From: Hemibagrus wyckioides
Taxonomy: Eukaryota; Chordata; Actinopteri; Siluriformes; Bagridae
DNA: 64,000 nt
Assembly (NCBI RefSeq): GCF_019097595.1
Contig: NC_080718.1
Coordinates: 19,570,157-19,634,156, forward strand
Reading direction: 5' to 3'
Position 1 is the stretch's first letter. Every line of letters begins with the position of its first letter. A program made the position numbers and the translations under genes. Shown here one piece after another: positions 48,570 through 62,169 of the stretch. Under the pieces are notes generated by a model, which was not told the DNA's origin, did not search any database, and saw nothing but the letters and a program-made list of their open reading frames with translations.

Positions 48570-48800
48570 TGCTGAAAGCTAACCTTAATTTTGGATGGCA
48601 AGAGTGAAGACCTAAGTGACTATAAGAGGGTTTATTAATGGGGCTGGGTGGCAGGAGTTTCAGTCAAAAAGACTGCATGACTGGCTGTGTTTCAATACGA
48701 GCAGTGAGAAAAGTGCCATCTGCATTTATATCTATGGGAAAGACATCATTTTATAGGATTGGAAATTGTGGTCGAAACCAGGGATGGATTACTGACAGGG
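48570..48800 (+). pseudogene. Relic of a Tc1-like transposase N-terminus
   Basis: A stretch starting near AATTTTGGATGGCAAGAGTG leads into the plus frame GLGGRSFSQKDCMTG, then about KVPSAFISMGKTSFYRIGNC and GRNQ. This mirrors the order of a Tc1-like DNA-binding domain (GRLAGASVTKTAEL, then a linker, KHGKTSS and NSGRK). It ends before the catalytic region, and no terminal repeats are clear. The identification is by pattern and is moderate. Confidence 0.45.
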
Positions 48801-49419
48801 CATACTGGGCAAGTGTCCAAGGGTCCTGGCCATTAGGGGGTCCTTAATGAGCAAAGATCTAAAGTGAATGATTAGGCCATTACGCTGTCAAACAGAAGAC
48901 AATACGTAAAACACAGGTCGATGAATGTAAAGTCATAGAATGTGAAAGAAATTCAGAAATGTTTTTAGTGGGACTGTTTTTAACTGGAGCTAGATAAGTG
49001 AATGAAAACATGGATAACTGTAATAAACGTTGATTATAATGTTCATATTCTCTAATGGATCATATTAATAACAAACTCTGAACTAAAATGGGCCAGTGAA
49101 AACATACTGTCATAGTTGGTCACTGAGTTGGAGCTTGATAAAGAGCTAGACTCTGACAATTTGGTGGACGAGTCTTACCCTTTTTTCAAGGGTTAGGCTT
49201 CTTTCTATCACAAATGCTACTCAAATACTCATAATGGACCTGTAATGTAGTACAGTGCATGTTATTTTGAATGCTTTGGGAGGGGCATTCAGGGCTCTAT
49301 GCATTGATTAATGCGTGGCTATGTGGAGCGAGCAGCACGGCTTAGGTTCAGAGTTCAGAGTTGCTAATGCATCCCTGGTTGAATCACACATTAAACAATG
49401 TAACTTGACTGAAAATGTC

Positions 49420-49921
49420 ACAAGCTCTCTGAAACTCCAGGTTTTAGTGATCGTGTGCCATCTGTAGATTTCTGCTCTCGGCTAAGAGGAGCAGAACCCG
49501 TTGTGGCCTTCTGCTATTGTAGCCCATCCACCTCAAGGTCTCACATGTTGCACATTTGCTTTTCTGCTCATCATGGATGTAAATAGTAGTTATTTGAGTT
49601 ACTGTAGCCTTGCTTTCAGCTTAAACCCATTCTTCTCTGACCTTTCTCATCAAAAAGGCCTTACCTCCTGCCTGACCACTATTTGCTGCATGTTTTGTTT
49701 TTTGCACCATTTGTACAAATCCCAGGAGATCAGCAGTTTCTGAAATGCTCAACCAGTCCATCTGGCACCAACAACCTTGCCATGGTCCAAGTCGCTGACA
49801 TTCTGATGTTAGTGTAAACATTAACTAAAGCTCTTGACCTGGATCTGAATGATTTTATGCATTAAGTAATTGCATTATTGTATGAATGAGAACATGTGTT
49901 CCTATTAAAGTGGCTAATGGA
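49420..49921 (-). mobile_element. Third Tc1-like family, N-terminal half (copy 3)
   Basis: Minus-strand copy of the family seen at 26557 and 28300. The terminal sequence is CCTATTAAAGTGGCTAATGG at 49901-49920. Inside, TGTGGCCTTCTGCTATTGTA, CCCATCCACCTCAAGGTCT, ATTTGAGTTACTGTAGCCTT and CCCAGGAGATCAGCAGTTTC are well preserved, so it is younger than the copy at 28300. It also ends near the middle of the transposase region (about TTTAGTGATCGTGTGCC) and lacks the catalytic half. Confidence 0.8.
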
Positions 49922-51418
49922 TGTATTTAGATACATGTACATTCACATGTTTCATATTTAGATCACGGGTACAGAGCCTTTGTGTCTTGTGGCAGTTCAT
50001 CTGTGTATGCAAGTCCATGCAACGAGTCAAGGTGGTCCAGCGTCATCGACACTGTCTGTTCTGTCCCCCGAACAGGGACCCAGGAGTGTACACAAGCAGC
50101 CACTCTACATCTGCCAGCTGATTAATCAAGGCGATTCAGCGGTAACTGCAGCATACCAACTCCTTCCTGGCGAGTCCCTGTGTATTTATTTAGAGTAACC
50201 CATAGCCAGTCATGCTTGACCCAAAACTATCAGGAGCAACCATGGCTGCACCCGAGCATAAACAAAAAAAATGCGTAATGAAGTAAGGAGAAGGGGGAGC
50301 GAGGGTAGGTGGGGTAGGAAGGGGGGGGTTCTTGGAGATAGGGATCTGCAACTCTTGAACTCAGACACAGAACAGAATATAGCTCTCCATGTCCTGCTGT
50401 TTATTTCTCCTCTGACATGGGAAGGGAAATCATTGACCTCTAAAGGATGGGGGGGGGTTGCTCCATCCATCTTCTCCACTGAAGTCTTTTAGCTTGAGGG
50501 CATCAAGTCACTGTTTGTCCTGGAAACCTCCCTTCAATACATATTCCACTAATTAGAACAAGGGATAAATCATTGAAGCAGCTTAACGAGTGATGTCATC
50601 TTGACAAAGGAAGATTAAGAAATTGTTCCTGGACATCAGAGTAATAAATACGTCATGGAAGAAGTGAAGCCAACATTAAATTAACATTCCCATTTATAGA
50701 CAGGCATTCTTTTTTTCTTTATTAATTAGCATCCGGTAAAGCTTAGCATCTTAACCTATTTGCAATTTAAAGTAGCTCGCTATTTGAAACAATAACACAC
50801 TCCATTGTGTAAAAAAATGTGAATTCAGGTTCCCTGATGATCCAAGTTCTTTTATAACCCCCAATTATCTGCTCATGCTTGCTAGTCAAGTGCAACTACA
50901 CTGATCAAATGCAGGGTCTGAACAACACTCTAAGTGGTCCTGCAAGAGTGAAAAACATAAAGAGTAAAGATGAGGCCTCTGAAAAGGCTTATTGATCGCA
51001 CATGAAGGTTAGGCAACAGTGAGAGTGTTGGGGCTCTTAGGAGGCACTCCCATGTGGCGGAGGCCAGGTCCATCATTAAAACTAAACTGACGAGAAAAAA
51101 AGGGAAAGAAACAGAATAACCTACGTAAACAAAGAGCCCAGTCTTGCTCAAGCCAGGAATACAGAGCTGATTTCTTATAACCCTTAATAGCACCTCTTAT
51201 CATTTTGACGAAGATTTGGGAATACTGTAAACAAATACATAAATCTTGTCAGTATATAAATGCTTAGTGAATTGGACTGAAGTGAGATGACCTCTAAAGC
51301 ACAAAAGTTTTTAATAATTCCTAGCTTAAATTTCTAGTAAAACTTTTCCTCAGGCTGATTGCATTATATCTTTATATAAGAATGTACTTGTGTCAAAATT
51401 TTTCTGAGAGATTGTGTA

Positions 51419-51427
<9 letters not shown>

Positions 51428-51464
<37 letters not shown>
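51428..51464 (+). repeat. (GA)n microsatellite
   Basis: About eighteen GA dinucleotides, flanked by more purine-rich sequence to 51494. Confidence 0.92.
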
Positions 51465-51465
<1 letters not shown>

Positions 51466-54400
51466 AAGAGGGGGAAAAAAGAGAGGGAGAGAGATGTGCT
51501 ATTTGAACATCACAGCTGGCTGCTTGGCTGTTTATTCATAAACCTGCAGGACCATGTCAGAACTATTCAAAGGCATTTTAAAGGCACGTCCTGAGTGAAG
51601 TTTATTTGCCTGTGTCAGTGTGTATATGTGTGTAGATATATATGTGTGTGAGAGTTTGTGTGTGTGTGTGTGTGGCTCATCTACATGAGTCAGTGAGCAG
51701 GGTGGCAGGCGTACCACCTGGGCTGAATGCGCGTCCTGCTCAGCAGGCGTGAGCTCCTCTCTGGGCACAGCTTGTTGGGTTTTGACCCTTTCTCTAACCC
51801 TGTGCACCCTGCAGATCACTGGCAGCGCTGACTGAGGAGCAGAGGGAGTCTGGCTCAGCAGGAGCACAGCAGCCACAGACAGAGGAGGAACGCAAACACA
51901 ACGGTAAACAACAGCACCTTTGAGTTGGGCTGCTGTCTGGCCTGGGAGCCCCGGAGTGTGACGGACAGACCGGTGTGAAGTCATGGCATCCCTGAACAAG
52001 GAGGATTCAACATCCTCACAAGTGTTAAGGACAGCTGTTACTAACTGAGGCCCAAACTTTTAAGTAGAGTGGAATAAAGTTTAAGGCTCTTGGTGCATTG
52101 AAAAAATAATGAAATAATAACATTGTACATTGACTTTTTTATGAACGTCAACCAGAAGTAAAGTTCAAATCTTAAAACAACATTTTTAAAGCTGGTAATC
52201 CCCAAAGGTGCAAAGGAAACAAAACTGCCTTTAAATGACCAAAGCTGTGGCACAGGAACACCATGGATACCTGATTACAAACTGAACTCATTAGGCTTAT
52301 ATCTATTTCTCTACAGCATGTACATAATCAACAGCTTCATCAAAGCTGTGTGAGGAAATCACACTCCTGTAGCGGTCATCCCTAAACACACTGACTATTT
52401 CACCACTGCATTTCCTAAACTGCTCAATGTCTGGTTTCTCAGAAATCTCCTGTCCATTTGGAGTTTACCCCAAACGTTTGGGAAATCCTGTGTTAGAAGC
52501 TTCAAGATGTTTTTTTTTATTAGCAGCGCTAATATATCTTCCCCACAAAATAAAGACAGTGTTGTGCATAAGAACTATATCAAACATTTCTCCGCAATAT
52601 TGGCCATCCAATATTTTGAAGGGAGTCATATTTAAATGCAGATCATATGGTGTAATATGTGTTTTTGGTTCTTATGCTAATCTAGAAAATCCACATCGGC
52701 GAAGGAATTTCGAAAACAGATTACGGCTGCTTTTTAAACGTCCTGATGATACTAAGTCTACTGAGAAATCACCAAAATGTTAATACTAGGAGACAGCTTC
52801 TGCTAACAAAAATAAAATAAATGCAGGTCTTTTGACGTTAGGGTTTCTACTGATTTTGAGGTCGACATGTCAGTTGCATCAGGATTCTCTATTTTTTTTT
52901 AGACTTGGCAAACCTACAGAAATGCATTATTAATCTCACAACGCCTAGAGAGGTATTATTATGTTAACCTTGAGGCATCAGCACTTGATATTTTAACAAA
53001 TCCAAAGTTTTTTTTTTCTGAAGAGTGGATTGTCAGCGGTGGTGTCAAAGAAGAGAATGAGGAAAGGCAACATTAAGAAAGGACACAGCTTTCAGTAGGC
53101 AGAGACAGAAGGGAGACTTCATGAAGTCACTCGATGAGCTGCTGTCAGTGGTAAGTAGACAGGTGCTTACAGTTAACACCAACCTAATATATCTATGCAT
53201 ATTTATGACTTTCTATGATTTCTTTTTAATGTCAGAACTGACATATTTTGGAAGCCTATGACTTTCAGATTTTCTTTCTTTCAATCTTTAGTTTCTTTCT
53301 TTCTTTCAAAAGAGATTAATGAATTTTTCCATTATAAATTCCTTAGTCAAAATAAAAAAGATTTTATTTGTTTTATATATTTATTTATTTATTATTTATT
53401 TATTAATTTAAAAAAAAATTTAAACACTTTTTTTTTTGTTGCTCTGCTGCCCCTGTATGTGTGTTATTATTACAAAAAGTCTAGTCAGAAATTGTTCCAT
53501 GCTTTCATAATGGGAAAGCTCAGGGGTAGTGAGTGAAGAAAGCTGCTGCATCTCATCACAGAGGAGGAGGGAAATGACTTTATAGTCTCTACAGACTGAA
53601 ACACTGATTACTCCCTAAGTCTGCCTCTTGCTTTGGCGACCAGCTCCTCACTTCCCATGGAATCTTGGCCCAGGGTCGAGAGTCAAAAAAAAGAGAAGAA
53701 GACGGAGGTGAGTGAGAGGGGGTTGAGATGTGAAATGGATGAACTGAGGCAAGTTTCTTTAACATATAAGCACATTCCTGAAGTTCTGAATCTGAAGTCT
53801 TAGTTAAGGCAATCTCAGCGGGTCTGAAAAGCCAGTGAATAAATGAAGTGCTAAAAGCATTCAGTATGTCCATTCATTTGTCATCGCCTTCGGATGCTTT
53901 AATGTGAACTACAGAAAAATGGACAGGGGAAATAAAATACAACAAACAAATCGAAAAGGAAGAACAATAATCTGACTCTAAAGTAGAATGAAACATCAAC
54001 TTATAATGTAAATAAATATTAAATAACTTCATTGGTTTAACTGAAATGGCCTTTCCACTGTGCTCTTTCTCGATACTAAAAGTTTCAGATCTGCAGCACT
54101 TTCTAAGACTCAACACATTCTTCATTAGTGCCTCTTATTGTTCTTTTGGTCCAGTCCGGTTTTCTATATTTTGTATTTTACTGGGCAAAACTTTTGAAGC
54201 CTGTGTATTTTGAAAGAATCGATAGCTTCTTATGTACAGACCTGTCAGTCATGAAAGCATCAACTGTGCTGAGGGTTATGGAAGTGATTGGCATGAATAA
54301 ACCAGAGGATCCAGAAACCATAACCTTCAGATGAGTTACAGTATGCTATAAAAATTTCTGCACACCGACTTTTAAAAATCCAGCACTATGGGGAAAAAAC

Positions 54401-57400
54401 CCTGTAAAATGATCTACAGATATGTGCCTTAGCAATGCTGCGTTATACTTGTAAGTAATGAGTGTCATCATGTAGTTAAGGTCATCAAAAGATTTTCGTT
54501 AAGTATTGGCAGGTTGTTATTGTTGAACAAGTCAAACGTGTTAAATTACCCTCTGAAGTGAAAACTAAGGAGAGCCACAAGCCGATGCCCTTCATTTATG
54601 CTCCTATCTTAATTAGATTCTGGCTGTGTTTCTGTTTACCTCTTGCGCTCTGTCTCCCCTGACTCCCGGAGCATAGCCATTAGCAGCGGGAGAGTGTGTG
54701 GAGGTGAGAGGTGGACATGAGGGTGGGGAGCGGCTGTGTGTGACAGGCCCAAGCCTTTTGGACTCATCGCTCAGGGAACAGATGTTGGTGGAGACGGCGT
54801 GATTATGGCAGCGGCTGTGGCGGAACAGGGACGTGGCGGTACGGTGCACACTGAGTGCGGGGTTGGTGGATGGATGCTGTTAATTACACGCCTTCCCCAA
54901 GGAGGAAGATGACATGAGCCCGCCACTCTGCACATTCGCAGGGGTATAATTAAAGCTCCAGTAACAGTTGTTAATAGGCCAGAAGATAGAAGTGTTAGCA
55001 CAAGGAGGGGGATGTTGTTAGAGGAGGGGGAATATTCGTCCCTCTCCACTGTCTGCTTTCCTCACTGCCAGGACCTTCCCGAAAGGCATTGGGAACATTC
55101 AGAGAAAATTTTAATGGGCTGGACCAGGGGAAGGACAGCGTATTTGAGTGGTTAAGTTGGGTCACTGGGGATGAAAACAGGAGGAGGTCCTGCAGGACTT
55201 GTACTATTAGAATGACCTTGATGGTATATCTATGTTCTAACTGCCTGCTGACTTGGCTTTTTAAACTCTGCACTGTAATATAAAATCAAACTTAGCCTCC
55301 CTGTCTATTTAGAAAATGGTAAAAATTCTCCCTGATACTTTTTGGAGGTGGCATAACTGTATCTTTAGAGCAATATAGCTTTGGACACATAACAATTCCA
55401 AAGTGTATTTCAGGCCTGATGTGGAGCACTAAGTGCAGTATTCTAGCCAGGTGACAGGCACTTTCTTGTCCCTCTGATCAACTAGTGATGGAGAGTGCCC
55501 ATGGGCAGCGTTTAAAAGCCCCCACACAGCCTCCTGTGTCAGCACACATCACAGCAGCCTTTTTAGCAGCACAAAGCCCTCCGACAACCCCTCAAGCGCA
55601 TCCTGATGCTCTCTTTGTGCTACTGGTATTATCAGAAAACGCACATGTCTGACTCTCAATCTCCCCTCGCCCACCTTATGCATTTTTCTGGGTGAATACA
55701 TGGAGGATGGGTAAAAATTCCCAGACCACAAAAGAAACTGTTGGCAGGCTTTCTAAGAGTTTCAAAGCACCAGGAGTGTGCTCTGTTCCCCTCATTAACA
55801 CTTACGTCTGCTCGACTGATTTCTAAAACTAACTGCGTTTTTGCACTAAGAGCTGGTGCGAAAAAAATCAAAGTGCAGCCTCGGCAGTCTTTTGACTTTA
55901 ATGGAACATACAAGTGAGCATGATGGGCTGCACAGGTTGCCCGCATAAAATGTCATTAGGATCCATGGCAAACTGGAGGAAAAGGGCAAAGCAGATCCCG
56001 GCTGGCTGTAAGTGTGGGGTATGTCACATTGGCCTTCTAATTACTGCTGGAGTCGTTACAGTGTGCAGTGAGACGGAGAGACAGAGGACTATCACAGCAG
56101 AGATAATGTCTAACTTTGCCACTCAGTCCTGTCTTCCACTGCAGAGGGGAGTCCCACTGAGAATTACCCACGCTGAGTGTGACACTGAATACCCACCCAG
56201 ATAAATGGAGGGGTTTTGGCAGGACATATTTTTAGCATTAACTCACTGACCCAAAAAATGATGTCCACAAAATGAGATCCCTCTGGATATTTAAGGAGAA
56301 GTGATTGTTTCCTTGGATCTTTTTTTTTGCTGGGTATATCACAGAAAAAGATTCAGAAAAGATCTGTCAATGGCTCTATTTCAGTTTTCTGAAGACTGGG
56401 ATGTTATTTCTCAGGATAGATTTTGCGTATATAATTGCACCATGTAACAGGAAAGAGGGCTGAGCTTTACTGTTTCAGCTGTGATCATTCATCGCCATCA
56501 ATTACTTTCTACTCAGCTCAAGAAATTCATTGCAGGTCATATGAGCTTTTCTCCGATGACCATCATAATGTTTAATTTGAAGGCTCTCCAATCACCATTT
56601 ATCACCATTAATTCCTGGGAAAGCAGTGCTTTATCTTCATATCTTTAGAGCACTTCCTTAGTAGAGAAGAGAGCTGCTGAGTATTCATCTTTTCTCATGA
56701 AAAAAAAAATTATAATTGTTTTTTTTCTAAACGTGGAGCATTAAAATTTTGTAAAGATGTTCTCTCCCGTCCCGTTGCACCTTTTTTGTGTGTTGTTTTT
56801 TATGTTTACTTTTTCATGACTTATTTACTCATTTCTCGAAGCAACGTTATTTATATTTGATGAAGAGGAAAGAGAGTTTTCCCAGGTTCTTACCAAAGGC
56901 TGAAGTGCAAGCAAGGGTAGGAAGTACTGGACCTAATAACCTTTCATTGGCATGAGGGAATGCAGGTTCAGATTGCAATGAACTCAAGAGATGAAGCAGT
57001 CAATAGGCCAGTAAAAAAACAGAAACATAAATGTGTTGTTTATTCTCCCAGGATCAGCAGGAGCAGACAGCTACGTCCAGAGAACTGCTTTGATTAAAAA
57101 ATCTGTGTAAACTTTCATGCTATATATGGGGGTCTATCTCTTAGTCACAACATATACTCCGGTTGCACCATAGTCACCCGATTATGAGCTAGACAAATAG
57201 TATTGATAGCATGCTAGGTGTATCAATTACTGCCCAGATGTCTGCTGAATGAAAATAAGGAGTGAGTCCTGTTAAAACATGTCGCCATATTCCTTTTGAC
57301 ACCATGCACCTAAACTAATTTGACCTCATTTATATTTGCACTAATTTGGTCAAATCAATAGCAGATCCCTTCGTGAGCTGTCACACGTTTGCTCAGTCGA

Positions 57401-57592
57401 TAGGAATAATGATCAATAAGAGTTCTCTAATGCGTCGGATTTGACCTGAAGATCCATGCTGAATGAGGCTAATCAGTTTACGTTGCAGGGGTGAGGTGTG
57501 AAGGGACTGAAGACGCCTTGCTGTGGTTACGGACAGCATGTTAGAGACAGAGGTCCCACAGGCTCACTGGAGTTCCTGCATGAAGACTCATT

Positions 57593-57613
57593 TTGGTGGT
57601 GGTGGTGGTGGTG
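57593..57613 (+). repeat. (GGT)n microsatellite
   Basis: Six GGT units inside a G- and T-rich stretch that continues to about 57675. Confidence 0.85.
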
Positions 57614-58231
57614 TTGGGGGGATGGTGTGTGTGTGTAGGGGAAGGGGTGGGTTTGGGTGTTGGGTGGAGGGGGGCTCAGAGCCTACTCAGTGCTGCACGT
57701 TCTCTATTCAAGGACAATGCCACTATTCACAGTTATTTACACTGAGCTCCAGGCTTGTTCTGACCCACTGATCCACTATAATGTGCCTACTTTTCTTTTT
57801 GCTCTGCACACTGGTTAACAGTTTGATGTTTTATGTACCATATGGTGACTTATTCCTGAACCCTTCCAGGAACTACATATGTGTCTTTGAGTACTTGGAC
57901 ACTTAAATAAATGATTTGCATTGCACACACAACTCTGGAGCTATTAGTTACTTACTTAACTTGCTTCTAAATCACTGTCATAAAATCAAAAACAAAATGC
58001 AAACAAATGATATTTTAATTGCTTTCAGTCTCCGTCAACTCAACGGTTGTTGTCTTTGACCATCTCCTGTTCTAAACCTGAGAGTGCAACATGTGTAAAA
58101 TCCCTCTGTCACTCATCCCCATGGGGAAAACCAATGACATTTAAATTCAAAAGAGACAGATGGTTGTTGAGCTTCATAGCTTAGGTAACAGGTCTTAAAA
58201 TGTACATAATACTTTTAAAAACAATAGCATC

Positions 58232-58480
58232 ACTACCTCCATCTCCTTCGGTACTGTGTGGAAGTTCTCTGCCTGTGTGGAGGATTTCCTCTGGATTCTC
58301 CGTTTTCTTGCCCATGCTTAAAATCTCACCTGAGATAAATTTCCCCTGGGTGTGAATGAGTGTATGAACGTGTGTGTGTTTATGGTTCCCTGTGATGGAC
58401 TAGTGTTCCAGACAGGATATATTCCTAGCTAACGCTCAGCATCCACAGTGACCCTTACCAGGATACTGTTCCAAAGGATC
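58232..58480 (+). mobile_element. SINE-like fish interspersed repeat, copy 2 (diverged)
   Basis: GTGGAGGATTTCCTCTGGAT, TCTCCGTTTTCTTGCCCATG, CTGGGTGTGAATGAGTGTAT and TCCCTGTGATGGACTAGTGT follow the order of the repeat at 34655-34998. The 3' part extends further here (CATCCACAGTGACCCTTACC then AGGATA), so the two copies are truncated differently. Confidence 0.65.
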
Positions 58481-59253
58481 TTGTGAAGATTGACAGCAGC
58501 CACTAAGCAGCAGGATATTTTACTTCAAAACCGGTCACCTCTGCCCGGAGGTTAGAACATAAATAAAGATGGATCTTTCCACAAGATATTGCTCACAATC
58601 ATACATCTACGTCAGCACAGGAATAGTGGCAGGATAAAACAGAAGCCATGTCAGTCTTTGAGGTGTCTGTGGCCTGAAGTAAGAAGAGGGAATCCACACA
58701 TACGGATATGAAGTATAGGAAGTAGCTGGAAATGTTTTGCATGGAGAAATGGATAAATATCCCTCATAGACATTCTCGTCAGACATTCCAGGAAGTGACT
58801 CAGTGCTGATATTCTGTCCAGGAAAGTTTTTAGCAATATTTTACCAACTGATAACACAATAAGATAAAATTGCTAGAAAACATTTTAGGGTTCGAAAACT
58901 TTTGTGTTAAAAGTATATAATACATAACTAGGGCATTGAAGCTGCAACACGGTTATTAGAGTACAACAGCAATATTCTGAAACTTCCACATGGCATGGTT
59001 TTTTATATTAGCTGGGAACAGTTAACCCTCATTAATTATCACAATGCAAAGTTGACCTCACTTTGTTAACAGTGTACAACACCTCCAATTAAACATGACA
59101 GCATCACTTCAACCACCCACGTTCGTGAACCTCCACCCAACGTGTCCAACAGATAAAAAAAGAAAGAAAGCTGAATGCCATGCAAAGAATAGAATCCAAC
59201 CCTGCCATATGGACAGGTGGAATATAGGGTCTGTGTGGCAAATAAACCTGAGG

Positions 59254-59256
<3 letters not shown>

Positions 59257-59286
<30 letters not shown>
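59257..59286 (+). repeat. (GA)n microsatellite
   Basis: About fifteen GA dinucleotides. Confidence 0.92.
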
Positions 59287-59289
<3 letters not shown>

Positions 59290-62148
59290 ATGACCTTTTC
59301 AAAGAGCTTGATCTAGGGCCAAGGTAGACTTTATTTATAGAAGGTATTTATAGGAACGATTTTCCCGAGGTTAGGCTGAACGAGATGCCACTTCTCATTA
59401 CCAGCAGGTTCCTGCATGCACCTCATTTTACAGCTGGCTGAGCTCAGGCAGGAGGAGCCAGAGCAGCTGGGCCTGGGTCACCAGCAAAATCTTGCAGGCC
59501 AGTTCTTAACACGGTGTGTGTGTCAGATCTCTAGAGGTTTAAAACTCTGGGTTATAGGTCTCTCCCTTTGAAGAACTGCTTGACTGTACATGTACAGCTC
59601 CTGGCTGAGCCTCAGCACGACCACTATCTCACCCCGGGCCAATATGCATTGTCCTTCACATGCGTCAGACTTGTGCTAGCTACCGTTGTTACTACTGACC
59701 GTGAAGGTGTGTAATACTATGAGATACACACACACACACACTGCTCCCTCTTTACCTCCCAGGCCCTGTGTGTTGCTCCATCACTGAAGCAATAAGTCAC
59801 CCTGGCAAAGCACCTCAGGCCCTTGCACAGGCCTTGCAGCCTCAGCATGGAGTCATCACAGCCCAGGGACACCGGGAGAGAATGTCAAATCAAAGACAAA
59901 GCCAGACAAAGCTGCAGCTAAGTGCTAACAGCTCTGTCGTCATACAAAGCCAGCAATCTACAGCACACTTTAGAGTGCAGACTAGAACCTTAAAAGGCTG
60001 TAATGCTTATACATACATATAGATTTATACCTCTAGAAAATGTCCTGTATTTTATGCAGAGTTCAGTTTAATTATTTCAGCATCAAGTAGTTCCCTCTTA
60101 CCAAAGTCCCTATGGATATTTTTTTTTCTAGCAAGCCACAGTCCTCATTTAAAATCCCCAAATGGCATCAGATAGTAAAAAAAGCTGTCCTCCATCATTC
60201 GGATGAGACCCTGATTATTTCACCATTTTTCCATCTGCATGTATTCATCAGCAGGGCAAATTGACAGACAGCGAGATCACAAATTTCAAATTCAGCCAGC
60301 AGCGTGGACATCCCTCATGTCCTGCACCGAGTGGTAATCCGGTCTACGTCCAATCCCACTGGAACCTTTGTCTTCCGAAGGGATTTGGAGGGTTTGATGC
60401 TGCCAGATCTACTGAGTGCGACGAACAAATCACTCCGAGGTAGGTGTCAGATACGTATGTCTTCCCTTCCATAATTGCCTTGCCCCCCCCCCACACTTTT
60501 TTTTTATGAGCGCTCAGTCTGTACAACACTAGCTATTGCCTGGACTTGGTCATGTGACACTTTTAGCTCAGGTTGGAGAAGAGAGGCACAAATTCAATAC
60601 ATTATATTCAATATATGTCCAGATTTTCACCAGTAATTCAGAGGGCTGTCGCGTCAATTGGAAACACTAAGACGAGTTTGGTATCAAATGCATTTTTAGC
60701 AACTCCTCATTTTTCTGATTGAGCGTGCTCGCCTGTCAGGTGAGACCCCATTAGATGAGAGAACTGACAGTGCAGTAGTAATGACCAGAGATAGAAGTTG
60801 GGGGCCACAAAAGTTTTGCAAATGCACCGGAAGTGGTCACAAGGGAACATCTGACCTTTCGTAGGACAAAGACGGATCCAATCACCCATCCTGCCTTTAC
60901 CACCGGGTCTGAATGAGAGGAATAAGCCCTGTCTTCCATCAACATCCCACATGGGAACTACTGAATTACTAATGCGAGAGTTACATTAATAAAATTTGTT
61001 TCAGTCCTGTCCTGAGGCTGACTGCTCCGCTCTGTTTTGCGGTTGGCTCCAAGCCCGTATCCATCTTAGAGGTTTTGAAATATTACAGTAGAATTGTGGC
61101 TCAACTGTCTGTAGCAATTTCCCCCAGGTTTTCTACAATCTAATTCTATGGGAGAACATGTCCAAATCTTCCATAAGCACCGAGCTCATTTTTATCATCT
61201 GCGAAGGCCCCATCATCTCCTCAGCGTGAGCGGTACAGCAGCTGTCAGAGCGGCCTGCTCTCAATCCTCATCATTAACTACTTGCTGGCTTTCTGATTGG
61301 CTCCTTTGTTCTCCAGTAAGGATTTAATTCCCTCCAGTCTGCAAGGCTTAATGACATTACAGACAAACTTTTTTTTCCCCCCCGTTAATAAAAATCTTGG
61401 CAAACACATAGGATGTGATTTAGTTTGAAAATGTGATATAATCAAGAAAGTGGTAAGCTGTGTCTGAAACCGGAGATTTGAAAATGCTGCATATGAGCAC
61501 GTCACTTAGTATCGGTAAGAACAGCGCATAGGCATGCGTTGTCCACGGCGGTCATAATGCCTCTCATAGGTAAGTGTTTCCTCCACCAAACCTCCAAACC
61601 TCCAGCATCACTAACTCCCTGCAGCAATGTTTCAGTCTACTTGACTGTCTGTCTGCTTGTCTGTCTGTCTGACATCATGCATGCTCTGATCTCCATGCAC
61701 GGTGAAAGGATATGACAGCTTCATTTTAGCCTGTCAGGCCTCTGAAAAGCATTTTCCCCCTCGCACTGACAGCAATCTAGCATTTCCAAATTAGCAGAAA
61801 CATTAACCTTTAGCGTGAGTCTAATGTGTTCTGAATGGAGTGTATTAACTTTTATTTGATAATGTCAATTTTTTTTTTTCTGTTGGTGTTTGCCACTAAA
61901 AAAAAAAAAAAAACAACCCACTGTTTTCCTTCCATTGGATTTCATTTTAATATTTCATTCTATCGACAAAACGCATTTAAACTCGTCAGCGTATTTATTG
62001 AGTTTGCTCTGAAGCATTTTCCGGTGTTCTCTCAATGAGTCACTATTAACCTCGACACGTATTAAGGAAGAACACAGAGGTTTGCACTTTTTAAATGTCA
62101 TTTTATCACTCCGCAGTTACGACATGGAAAATAACAGTATTAGTAGTA

Positions 62149-62169
62149 GCACACACACACACACACACA
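62149..62169 (+). repeat. (CA)n microsatellite
   Basis: About ten CA dinucleotides. Confidence 0.85.

Larger units (their letters stand above)
49930..58230. other. Intergenic stretch with no recognised gene
   Basis: Mostly unique sequence with a (GA)n block at 51428-51464 and (TG)n at 51640-51674. Blocks at 54540-54980 and 56440-56650 look like constrained non-coding sequence. The 155-codon minus frame at 51532-51999 runs through a CA/TG repeat and is not supported as a gene. Confidence 0.5.

Noticed and set aside
51532..51999. 155-codon minus-strand open frame
   Set aside because: Its C-terminal third is a translated CA/TG repeat and the rest matches nothing recognisable.
53105..53153. Short frame MKSLDELLSV followed by a good donor GTG|GTAAGT
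   Set aside because: The start context is weak (T at -3), the peptide is only about ten residues, and no partner exon was found.
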